Positions 25,466 to 33,770 of a stretch of 64,000 nt of DNA are shown piece after piece (the stretch's first letter is position 1; each line of letters begins with the position of its first letter). Source of the stretch: Bog-752 sp963799395 (lineage in GTDB: Bacteria > Actinomycetota > Thermoleophilia > UBA2241); the NCBI GenBank assembly GCA_963799395.1, contig CAWCWZ010000012.1, positions 4,242-68,241 of the forward strand. Reading direction: 5' to 3'. Below the pieces are notes generated by a model, which was given only the letters and a program-made list of their open reading frames with translations, did no database searches and was not told where the DNA came from. Both the position numbers and the translations under genes were made by a program.

Positions 25466-26836
25466 ATGAGACGTTGGTTACTGGAGTTGTCGTGCGTTGC
25501 CGCGGTGGTCCTGGCGGTGGCCATCCTGCCGGCCGCGGCCGCGGCCGCGACGCGACCGGCGACTCACACCCAGCCGAGGACCGGTCCGCAGCCGACGGCG
25601 ACGCCGCGGGCGCTCGGCGCTCACGCCGGGGGCACGGTCACGACCTCGTACAACTGGTCGGGCTACGACGACTCCACCGACGGGCCCTTCGCGACCGTGA
25701 CGGCGACCTGGGTCGAGCCGCGCGTGCACACGACCGGCGCGACCTTCTCGGACGCCGCCTTCTGGGTCGGTCTCGACGGCGACAACTCCGACACCGTCGA
25801 GCAGATCGGCACCGAGGGCTATAGCGAGGGCGTGGCCGGTTACGACGCCTGGTATGAGATGTACCCGCTCTACCCGGTGACGATCGACATGGCGGTGCAT
25901 GCCGGCGACAGCTTCACCGGCACCGTCACCTGGACGACCCCGGCGACCTTCGCCCTCTCGCTCGTGAACAACACCACCGGCAAAGAGTTCCACACGGTGC
26001 AGCTCATGAGCGTCGTGCCGGCGCTGGCGTCGGCCGAGGTCATCGCCGAGGCGCCCAGCAGTGACTTCGGCGACATCGTGCCGTCCTCCGACTACAGCCT
26101 CGTCGCCTTCAGCGACTGTTCCTTCGACGGCCAACCGATCAGCGCCTACGACTGGAACCAGATCGACATGTTGTCGGAGTACAACGACTCGCTCGTCGAC
26201 GAGACCTCGGATCTGGGCGCCGACGGCGCCAGCTTCACCGTCACCACCGACGTGACGCCGCCCGTGACCACGGTGACCGGCGCAGGGGAGAAGTGGCACT
26301 CGAAGGCGGTGACGCTGCGCTTCCACGCGACCGACAACCCCGGCGGCCAGGGGGTCGCCTACACCGAGTACTCGCTCGACGGCGGCGTCACCTGGGTCAA
26401 GGGCGACTCGGTCACGGTGCCCGCCCCCGGGGACCACTCGAAGGATGGCCTCAACAGGGTCCTCTACCGCTCGGCCGACAAGGTGGGCAACCTCGAGGCG
26501 AGACGCGCCTGCAAGGTGCGCATCGACACGCGCCGGCCGACGCCCATCGCCAAGTGGTCGGCGGTCGCCATCGGTGGCGGCCACGCCACCCTGCGGTTCT
26601 ACGTCGACGATCCCCGCCCGGGTAGCTCGACGGCGGCGGTGACGATCAGGATCTCGAACGCTCACGGCCGGCTCGTCAAGAAGGTCGTTGTCGCGGCCGT
26701 TCCGGTCGACAGCGCCCGCGACTACGACTTCATCTGCCGGCTGCCCAAGGGCACGTACCGGTTCGCCGTCGCGGCCACCGACGCCGCCGGCAACCCGTCC
26801 ACCGCGGTGGCGGTCAACACGCTGGTGGTGCGCTGA
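25466..26836 (+). CDS. Secreted glutamic (G1/eqolisin) peptidase, copy 1
   Basis: A 456-residue exported protein. A signal peptide (about 1-28) precedes a G1-type domain (about 50-255) that opens YNWSGYDD. It contains F-W-V-G-L-D-G-D, a VEQIGTEGY segment with the likely catalytic Gln Q113, and AEVIAEAPSS with the likely catalytic Glu E195. This Gln/Glu dyad is the hallmark of scytalidoglutamic peptidases, acid-active endopeptidases. Two beta-sandwich domains follow: an OmpL47/chitobiase-like one (about 265-360; contains YSLDGG and VLYRSADKVGN) and a C-terminal one ending in ATDAAGNPS. Both also occur at the end of the adjacent propeller protein. Direct repeats precede the promoter. A second copy lies at 50008. 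Confidence 0.85.
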   Translation: MRRWLLELSCVAAVVLAVAILPAAAAAATRPATHTQPRTGPQPTATPRALGAHAGGTVTTSYNWSGYDDSTDGPFATVTATWVEPRVHTTGATFSDAAFWVGLDGDNSDTVEQIGTEGYSEGVAGYDAWYEMYPLYPVTIDMAVHAGDSFTGTVTWTTPATFALSLVNNTTGKEFHTVQLMSVVPALASAEVIAEAPSSDFGDIVPSSDYSLVAFSDCSFDGQPISAYDWNQIDMLSEYNDSLVDETSDLGADGASFTVTTDVTPPVTTVTGAGEKWHSKAVTLRFHATDNPGGQGVAYTEYSLDGGVTWVKGDSVTVPAPGDHSKDGLNRVLYRSADKVGNLEARRACKVRIDTRRPTPIAKWSAVAIGGGHATLRFYVDDPRPGSSTAAVTIRISNAHGRLVKKVVVAAVPVDSARDYDFICRLPKGTYRFAVAATDAAGNPSTAVAVNTLVVR

Positions 26837-26913
26837 TGCGCCGGGCCCCGGGAGCGCCCCGGAAAGCGGCGTCTGTCGATCGTGACGCAAGCTTCCTCGC
26901 GAGGGGGACATCC

Positions 26914-29688
26914 ATGAGACGCCCGTGGCTCGTCGCCTGTGTCGCGCTGATCGCCGCGGTCGCCGCGGCCGTGCTCGCCGCTCCCGCCTGCGCCCTCGTC
27001 CCCGACGGACCGAACGGCTGGTTCTGGCAGATGCCGCAACCGTCGACGGGCCTGAGCGACGTCACCTTCGCCGGCGGGCAGTACTGGGCGGTCGGTGTGG
27101 GCGGCACCATCGAGCACAGCACCGACGGCGGCGTCACGTGGGCGGGCCAGGCGACGGGCACCGACGCCGACCTCTGGTCGGTGAGCTTCACCTCCGGGGA
27201 GGACGGCTGGGTCTGCGGCGGCCAGGCCACGGCCGCCGAGCCCGGCGTGATCCTCGCCACGACCGACGGCGGAGCCTCGTGGGCGGACACGACCCCGAGC
27301 GGCCTGACCGAGTCGCTGACCAACGCGAGCTTCGTCGACGCCACCCACGGCTGGATCGGCACCTACGACGGCCACATCCTGAAGACCACCGACGGCGGCG
27401 CCTCCTGGAAGACGATCGTCCTCGGGCGGTCCTACAGAGGCTACGTGACCGTCGACTTCGTCGATGCCACCCACGGCTGGGCCGGTGGCGCCGCGGGCCG
27501 CATCCTCAGGTCGACCGACGGCGGCAAGACCTGGACGGGCGGCAGGGTCCAGGGCCTGAACCCGCAGACCTCCGTCATCCAGCTCGACTTCGTCAACCGC
27601 AACGACGGCTGGGCTCTCGCCGAGGACGAGTGGGGCGATTCCCTGGTGATCACCACCAACGACGGCGGCCGGTTCTGGCGACCGGTCGACACCGGTACCC
27701 AGATGGTGAGCGGCATCTGCGCCGGCAGCCCCACCGACGTCTGGCTCGTGGGCCAGGACTGGATGGATTACTACGATACCCAGAGCCCGACCGTCTTCAG
27801 GCACTCGAGCGACGGAGGGTTCAGCTGGCAGACCTCGAGCGTGACCGCGCCGGCCATGCCGTACGTGATAGCGGCCGGCGGCGCGTCGGTCTGCGCGGTC
27901 GGCGACGGCATCCTCGTCTCGAGCGACTCGGGGGCGACCTGGCAGTCCGGCAGCTCGGGCCAGCAGTACTGGTTCTCCGCGGCCGACGCGGTCTCCGCGA
28001 CCGACGTGTGGGCGGTCGAATCGGGCGGCGCCCTTCTGCACTCGAGCGACGGCTCGCGGTTCGTCGAGCAGCCCGTTCCCCTGCGCGGCACGGCGGCGCT
28101 CATGGGGGTCAGCTTCCCCGACGCGGCCGACGGCTGGGTCGTCGGGGCCAGCGACGAGTTCGGCGACGGCAGCGTCATCCTCCACACGAGCGACGGCGGC
28201 GCGACCTGGGGTCCGCAGCAGTCCAACCTGTCGGGCGAGCTCGACGGGGTCGACTTCATCGACGCCCAGCACGGCTGGGCGATCAGCGACGACAACTCCG
28301 GGTGGAACCCGGGGCCGAACCTCACCATGCAGCACACCACCGACGGCGGCGTCACCTGGATCCCCCAGTACGTCGCCGGGAACACCGCGCTCAGCGCGGT
28401 CGACTTCGTCGATGCCTCGACGGGCTGGGCAGTGGGCGGCTGGTATTCGAACTCGAGCCCCTTCCCGCTGGCGGCCGTCTTCTCGTCGACCGACGCCGGC
28501 CTCACCTGGACAAAGGAGACGCTGCCCAAGGGCGCGCCGGCCATGACCGGAGTGCAGTTCCTGAACAAGAGCGACGGCTGGGCGGTCGGCACGAGCTACG
28601 GGGGCGACGGGTATTTCACCTATTACGCCCTCGAAGGCTGGGTGCTGCACACCACCGACGGCGGCGCGACCTGGGTACGAGTACCCAGTCTCAACGACAG
28701 CCTGGCGACGACGGTGCATTTCAGCGACGCGAGCGACGGCTGGGTGGGCGGCCAGAACGGCGTCTATGCCACCACCGACGGCGGCGCGACCTGGCAGCGG
28801 GTCGCCGCCGGCGACGGCGTCGAAGCCATCACCGCCACCGACCCGCAGCACGTCTGGGCGTTCGGCGACGGTTTCCTCGTCGGCACGCTCGATGCGAGCG
28901 TCGACACGGCCGCTCCCGTGACGATCGACCCGCACAACGACTCCGTCTGGCGGCGCCATGCGGTGACCATCGGCTTCACGGCCAACGACGTCGGTGGTTC
29001 GGGAGTCGCCCTCACGCAGACGAGCATCGACGGCGGGGCGTGGCAGCCCGGCGCCGCCCTCACCATCCCCGCCTACGCCGACCACCACTTCGACGGCACG
29101 CACACCGTCCTCTACCGCTCCACCGACGGCGCCGGCAACCAGGAGCAGACAGAGAGCCTCGTGGTCGGCATCGACACGCTCGGTCCCGCCTGCTCGGCGC
29201 CGCGTGAGAGCGTGGTCGACAGCGGCACGCTCGGCACGCTCTACTTCCTCGCGACCGACGAGAACAGCGGCGTCAAGGAAGCGACGATCACGATCGTCGG
29301 CGCTCACGGCCGCGTGCTGCGCAGGTTCGTCGAACGCTCCGGGAACTGGGGAGCGTCCCCATCTCCCTCCTACTACTGGATGCGGTTCAAGTGCAGGTTC
29401 AAGCCGGGCACCTACCGCGTCGAGGTCCGGGCCACCGACTGGGCCGGCAACCGCCAGGTGACGATCGGCCGCAATCTCCTGCGGGTGGTGCGCAGCGGAG
29501 CTCCCGACTTCAGGCCGCCGTGGTGGCCCTCGGGCCTGCCGGACAGCTCCATGGGCAGCCGCCTGAACCACGGGCTGCGGCCGGCCTGGCTGCTCCGTCA
29601 GCCGGGCAGCCCGGCGACCGTCCACGCGCCGTCGCATCGCGGCGCCTGGAAGGCGCAGCACTGGCCTGGGTCTCACCAGCGGCACTAA
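26914..29688 (+). CDS. Secreted Ycf48/BNR-type beta-propeller with Ig-like C-terminus, copy 1
   Basis: A 924-residue exported protein, 77 bases after the G1 peptidase gene. GAGGGGG lies six bases before the ATG. A signal peptide (1-27) leads to about twelve Asp-box motifs of the form (S/T)-x-D-G-G-x-(T/S)-W, alternating with D-A-x-x-G-W strands, between about residues 45 and 635. That is the pattern of Ycf48/photosynthesis-stability-type propellers, which in non-phototrophs are secreted proteins of unknown role. From about residue 663 come the same two beta-sandwich domains found in the peptidase (V-L-Y-R-S-x-D...G-N and A-T-D-x-A-G-N). An unstructured Pro/Arg/His-rich tail ends the protein. 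It probably works with the peptidase at the cell surface (inference). Confidence 0.85.
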   Translation: MRRPWLVACVALIAAVAAAVLAAPACALVPDGPNGWFWQMPQPSTGLSDVTFAGGQYWAVGVGGTIEHSTDGGVTWAGQATGTDADLWSVSFTSGEDGWVCGGQATAAEPGVILATTDGGASWADTTPSGLTESLTNASFVDATHGWIGTYDGHILKTTDGGASWKTIVLGRSYRGYVTVDFVDATHGWAGGAAGRILRSTDGGKTWTGGRVQGLNPQTSVIQLDFVNRNDGWALAEDEWGDSLVITTNDGGRFWRPVDTGTQMVSGICAGSPTDVWLVGQDWMDYYDTQSPTVFRHSSDGGFSWQTSSVTAPAMPYVIAAGGASVCAVGDGILVSSDSGATWQSGSSGQQYWFSAADAVSATDVWAVESGGALLHSSDGSRFVEQPVPLRGTAALMGVSFPDAADGWVVGASDEFGDGSVILHTSDGGATWGPQQSNLSGELDGVDFIDAQHGWAISDDNSGWNPGPNLTMQHTTDGGVTWIPQYVAGNTALSAVDFVDASTGWAVGGWYSNSSPFPLAAVFSSTDAGLTWTKETLPKGAPAMTGVQFLNKSDGWAVGTSYGGDGYFTYYALEGWVLHTTDGGATWVRVPSLNDSLATTVHFSDASDGWVGGQNGVYATTDGGATWQRVAAGDGVEAITATDPQHVWAFGDGFLVGTLDASVDTAAPVTIDPHNDSVWRRHAVTIGFTANDVGGSGVALTQTSIDGGAWQPGAALTIPAYADHHFDGTHTVLYRSTDGAGNQEQTESLVVGIDTLGPACSAPRESVVDSGTLGTLYFLATDENSGVKEATITIVGAHGRVLRRFVERSGNWGASPSPSYYWMRFKCRFKPGTYRVEVRATDWAGNRQVTIGRNLLRVVRSGAPDFRPPWWPSGLPDSSMGSRLNHGLRPAWLLRQPGSPATVHAPSHRGAWKAQHWPGSHQRH

Positions 29689-29704
29689 CTAGCGGAGCTC
29701 AGGT

Positions 29705-29746
29705 GACGACGGGGCCCGGCGGCTGGCGCCGCCGGGCCCCGTCGTC
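29705..29746 (+). terminator. Perfect 19-bp GC hairpin after propeller copy 1
   Basis: Arms 29705-29723 and 29728-29746, loop TGGC, beginning 17 bases after the stop. It ends the peptidase-propeller unit. The rest of the gap to 29994 (about 250 bases) shows no gene that I can support. Confidence 0.7.
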
Positions 29747-29994
29747 GCTGCGGCCGCCGGCAGCGCCCGACGCTCGCCGCATGCCTCCGCGTCTCAGGAG
29801 ATCGTGGATGCAGCCGTCGGTCCGAGGTCCGCGGAACCGTGAGCGGCGATGTCGCCTGATCAGTCGACGCGAGGGTGGGCTGCGCGAGCGCCGGCCCCCT
29901 AACGAAGTCGCCGGTCGCGCCGATGACTTGCAGGGAGGTCGCGCATCGCAACCGCGATACCTGCTCTCCACGAGCCGACCTGCCGGGAGGTGTC

Positions 29995-30969
29995 ATGAGG
30001 TTCTGCCACGTCTGCGGACTCTCCATGGGTGAGAAGGCGACGTTCTGCGCGACCTGCGGCGCGCTCGTCCCGGCCGACGTCGCCCCTGTGACGCGGGAGC
30101 CGGCGGCGGTGCTCGCGGAGCCGGCGGCCGAGCCGGTACCTGCCGCGGTCACAGCCCAGCCGCCGGAGTGCAGGCTGTGTCGGCGTGAGGCGCCCACTGT
30201 CGACGCCCGCGGCGTCTGCGCCGCGTGCCGCGCCGAGATCGCCCTCTTCGTGCCCGCGAAGCCCGGCGAGCTACTCGCGGTGACTCTCGCCACGAGTGGG
30301 GCGGCGGCCGGGCCCGAGCGCCTCACCATCGCCGGCGCGATCTACTCGGCGCTTGGCGACGACGGCACGTGTCCGGCCTGTCGCGCCCTGGACGGCCGGG
30401 AGACGACCGACATCGCCGCCGCCGTCGGCTGGGCCCCCAACCCGCGCTGCGGCAACCCGGAAGGCTGCCGCTGCCTGGTCTTCTTCGAGCACGAAAGCCT
30501 CGCTCCCGACGAGGAGGGCGAGTTCGTCGAGTATGCGGCTGGGCACGGCCTGCGCGCCACCGCGGCGGCGGTCGCCGCGTTCCACGAAGACAAGCGCGCC
30601 TCGCAGGAGGAGATCGACGGGCTGTTGCAGGACGCGACGGCGCTTCTGCGCACGGCCCGCGCCCTGGAGAAGTCCGATCCGCAAGACGCTGTGGCGCTCT
30701 ACCGCGGCGTCATCGAGGCTCTCACGGAGTGGTGCGACTCGCCGCTCGAGGAGCGCCGTGTCAGACGCGATCTGCCCGTCGCCTTCAACCGGCTCACGCT
30801 GGTGCTCCAGGGCCTGGGGCAGACGGCCGAGGCGCTGGACGAGATCGAGCGCGCCGCCTCGTGGGGGATCCCCGAGCGCGACGACTGCGGGCGCAAGGCG
30901 GATCGCGCGGCCCTGCGTAACCGTGGCCGGCGCCTGCGGGAACGCGCGAAGGCGCTCGTCCCCGCCTGA
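29995..30969 (+). CDS. Double zinc-ribbon protein with phage-head-like Cys motif
   Basis: A 324-residue soluble protein; GGGAGG precedes the ATG. The N-terminus has two CxxC knuckles (CHVCGLS and CATCGAL) forming one zinc ribbon, and a second ribbon at about 61-80 (CRLCRRE and CAACRAE). At about 125-160 comes D-G-T-C-P-A-C-R-A-L-D-G-R followed by P-N-P-R-C-G-N-P-E-G-C-R-C. This spacing recalls the C-terminal metal site of Mu gpF/SPP1 gp7-type phage head proteins (CxxCxxLDG...PxCRC). The remainder is helical and TPR-like (ALYRGVIEALTEW). No phage genes surround it, so it is likely a domesticated or convergent motif. Function unknown. Confidence 0.6.
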   Translation: MRFCHVCGLSMGEKATFCATCGALVPADVAPVTREPAAVLAEPAAEPVPAAVTAQPPECRLCRREAPTVDARGVCAACRAEIALFVPAKPGELLAVTLATSGAAAGPERLTIAGAIYSALGDDGTCPACRALDGRETTDIAAAVGWAPNPRCGNPEGCRCLVFFEHESLAPDEEGEFVEYAAGHGLRATAAAVAAFHEDKRASQEEIDGLLQDATALLRTARALEKSDPQDAVALYRGVIEALTEWCDSPLEERRVRRDLPVAFNRLTLVLQGLGQTAEALDEIERAASWGIPERDDCGRKADRAALRNRGRRLRERAKALVPA

Positions 30970-31169
30970 CCCGGCCGCGGGGTGGCCCCTGCGCCACGCC
31001 GACGGCGGCGCGCCGCCGCGCGGCCTTCGAGGCGTGGCTTCACGAGACCCCGCCCGAGGAGCGACCTCCGGGCAACCTCATCTAGGCTCATCCAGGCGGT
31101 GCGCCCTGCGCGGCCCCCGGTCTCACTGAAGCGCCGCCGAAAACGCGCTATCATAATAAGGATGCTCCC

Positions 31170-32213
31170 GTGGCGATGAAACAAGGCGACACCAGACTGA
31201 GGCCGGCGCCGGCGCCCGGGGAGTCGATCGTCCCACGTGGCACGACCGCACCGTTGCAGCTCGTGGCTCAGGCGGTCGGTGCCCCCGAGTTCGTCCTGCC
31301 GTACCTCGACCGCTTCTACGAGACGGCTGAGACCGCGCTGGTGGCCGCTCTGGCCGGCGGGCCGCAGGGGATCACCGCCCTGCGGCGCGAGGTTGCACCC
31401 GACATCGCCCGCGGCGAGTTCCGCGCGTTTCTCGAGCGCGCCTTTCGCCGCAGCGTGCTCGAGCGTGCCCCCCGCGGGCGCTATGCGGCGGCCTCGTTCC
31501 ACGACCGGTTCGTGGTCTGGACCTTCTTCGAGGGCTGGCTCGACCTGCCCGACGACGTGCGCGACCGCCTGCGGGAGTGGGAGTTCTCGTCGTATGTCGA
31601 GCAGGCCCGTCCCTACGTCGAGGCGGTCAAGGCCGGGCAGGCCATCGACCCGATCGAGAATCACACGTATCTGCTGCTCGACGAAGTCGAGACGATCCTG
31701 CTCGGCCAGGAGCACGTCTACCTCTATCCGTGCGACTGTCGCGCCATCATGGGCCATTGCCGCAAGCCGACCCTCAACTGTCTGCGCTTCGAGGGTCCAC
31801 ACGGCCACTGGCACGATCTCGGCTGGGAGATCTCGCCGCAGCGGGCGGTCGAGAATGCCCGCGAGGCCAACCGGCAAGGCCTGATGCACACCGGCGGCGT
31901 GCCCGGCACCCCCATGCGGGGCATCTGCACCTGCTGCTCGGACTGCTGCTTTCCGCAACTCGCCGGCGAACGCCTCGACGCCGTCAAGCTCTGGCCGCTC
32001 TCGCGCTACCTGGCCCGCATCGACGCCGCCTCGTGTGACGGCTGCAACCGCTGCGCGGCGCGCTGCCCGTTCGGGGCCATTGTTCGCGCACCGGGGCCCG
32101 CCGGCGGCGAGCTCGTCGTGCCCACCATCGACGCCGGATTGTGTCGCGGCTGCGGGGTCTGCGCCACCGGCTGCCGCGGCGCGGCGATCACGATGGACCG
32201 GCTCGACGTGTAG
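31170..32213 (+). CDS. 4Fe-4S dicluster protein with large Cys-rich N-terminal domain
   Basis: A 347-residue cytoplasmic protein; GTG 31170 is preceded by AAGGA, and TATCAT some 20 bases upstream is a likely -10. Residues 1-180 look like a winged-helix-containing region with no recognised domain. Then come YPCDCRAIMGHCRKPTLNC (about 188-206) and GICTCCSDCCF (about 250-260), both dense in Cys. The C-terminal part is a classic two-cluster ferredoxin (CDGCNRCAARCPFGA and CRGCGVCATGCRGAA). Similar architectures occur in anaerobes as redox partners of unknown enzymes. No partner is adjacent. Electron transfer is supported; the pathway is not. Confidence 0.75.
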   Translation: MAMKQGDTRLRPAPAPGESIVPRGTTAPLQLVAQAVGAPEFVLPYLDRFYETAETALVAALAGGPQGITALRREVAPDIARGEFRAFLERAFRRSVLERAPRGRYAAASFHDRFVVWTFFEGWLDLPDDVRDRLREWEFSSYVEQARPYVEAVKAGQAIDPIENHTYLLLDEVETILLGQEHVYLYPCDCRAIMGHCRKPTLNCLRFEGPHGHWHDLGWEISPQRAVENAREANRQGLMHTGGVPGTPMRGICTCCSDCCFPQLAGERLDAVKLWPLSRYLARIDAASCDGCNRCAARCPFGAIVRAPGPAGGELVVPTIDAGLCRGCGVCATGCRGAAITMDRLDV

Positions 32214-32350
32214 AGTAGTCGCGCGGGTCGTGGTTTGCTCAGCGGCCCTTCCGTTTACACTGTGCACGGGAACATATCGTGAGAGGCGAGCCGCCGCTCG
32301 GTCTTTAGCGGTGAGACTGAGCGGCGGGTCCGGCGCCGGAGGGAGATGTT

Positions 32351-33654
32351 GTGAAGAAGAACGTCGTCAGATCGGCGCTCCCGGTGATAGGGCTGGTCGC
32401 CGTCGCGCTGGTGGCCGGCGCCACGTTCGCCCTGATCCCGGCTGGAGCGGCGTCGCGTGCCTCGGCGTCGACCGCGCCGCTCGCCGCGACGCCGACCGAC
32501 TCGCCGACGGTGTCCGCCTCGCCGACGCCGAGCGACTCGCCGTCGACATCCTCGAGTCCCAGCGCCTCGCCCTCGCCGAGCGCCTCGCCGACCCCGCCGC
32601 CTCAGCTCAAGGTCATCTCCGTGTCGCCGCGGGCCAAGGCCGGCAACGTCTCGTTTGCCAGTTCCATCAGGGTCCGTTTCTCGGCGGCGCTCGCCACCGG
32701 CACGCCGCTGCCCAAGCTCACCCCCAAGGTGCCGGGCGCCTGGAAGATCGTCAAAGGCTCGACGCTCCAGTTCGTCCCCAGGGGTCACCTGCCCATCTAT
32801 ACCAAGGTCCACGTGGCCGTTCCCGGCGGCGCGGCCGGGGTCCTCGCCGCCGACGGCGCTCGGCTGCAGCGCACCTACGCTCTGGCGTTCACGGTCGGCG
32901 GTCCCTCGTCGACGCTGCGTCTCCAGCAGTTCCTCGCCGAGCTGGGGTACCTGCCGCTGCGCTTCGTGCTCCCCGTCATGAGGCAGACGACGGGCAGTGG
33001 CGGCCAGACGACGCTCAAGAAGATCTACGTATCGGCCATGAGCCACGAGCCCCGCAACCAGGACCTCGTCTCGCTCAGACCGCTGTCGGGCGTCTTTGCC
33101 TGGCGCTACCGCCACATCCCCCTCTGCGCTGGCCGCGCAGTGGCGGCGGCTCAAGTACACGACCATGATCAAGGGCGCCGTCATGGCCTTCGAATCCGAC
33201 CACAAGCTCGCCGCCGACGGCGTCGTCGGGCGCAGCGTGTGGAGCGCCCTGCTGCAAGTCGATCGCCCGGCACCAGGTCAGCAAGCGCGCCTACGACTAC
33301 ATCGAGGTCTCCACCTCGCTGCCCGAGACGCTGAGGGTCTGGCAGAACGGCCGCGTCATCCTCAGTAGCCCGACCAACACCGGCATCGCCCAGCGCCCGA
33401 CGCCCTACGGCACCTTCGCCGTCTACGCCCGCTATCTGTCGACGACGATGAGCGGCACCAACCCCGACGGCAGCCACTACAGCGACCCCGGCGTGCCCTA
33501 TGTCGCCTACTTCAACGGCGGCGACGCGGTCCACGGCTTTCTGCGCGGCTCCTACGGCTGGCCGCAGAGCCTCGGCTGCGTCGAGCTGCCGTACGGCGCC
33601 GCCGCCGTGGTGTACAAGTACGACCCCCTCGGCACGCTCGTCACGGTTTCCTAG
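32351..33654 (+). CDS. L,D-transpeptidase (YkuD) with two frameshifts
   Basis: Exported peptidoglycan cross-linking enzyme, about 434 residues if repaired. GTG start after GGGAG. A signal/TM segment and a Ser/Pro/Thr-rich stalk (about 35-80) precede an Ig-like domain (about 83-180), a PG_binding_1-like region (about 182-290) and the YkuD catalytic domain. The active site reads V-H-G-F...P-Q-S-L-G-C-V-E-L (His codon 33532, Cys codon 33577). The usual SHGC is SLGC here. The frame changes at the CCCCC run 33118-33122 and again near 33252-33257. Both are repaired by removing one C and joining otherwise colinear protein, so consensus error is likely. It is convergent with the HtrA gene across a strong hairpin. 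Confidence 0.8.
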
Positions 33655-33702
33655 TGCCGTGCCGGCCGCCGTCGCCGGCGGCCTTTCGTGACAAGAAGCG
33701 CA

Positions 33703-33738
33703 AAGGCGCCCCCGCCGCATGAGCGGCGGGGGCGCCTT
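33703..33738. terminator. Bidirectional hairpin terminator
   Basis: Perfect 16-bp stem (33703-33718 and 33723-33738), loop ATGA, between the convergent L,D-transpeptidase and HtrA genes. The stem ends in AA/TT and short T runs follow on the plus strand, so it is the closest here to a canonical intrinsic terminator. Confidence 0.7.
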
Positions 33739-33770
33739 CGTCTTTCAGTGCCGGTCTGGAGCGGCTCCCG

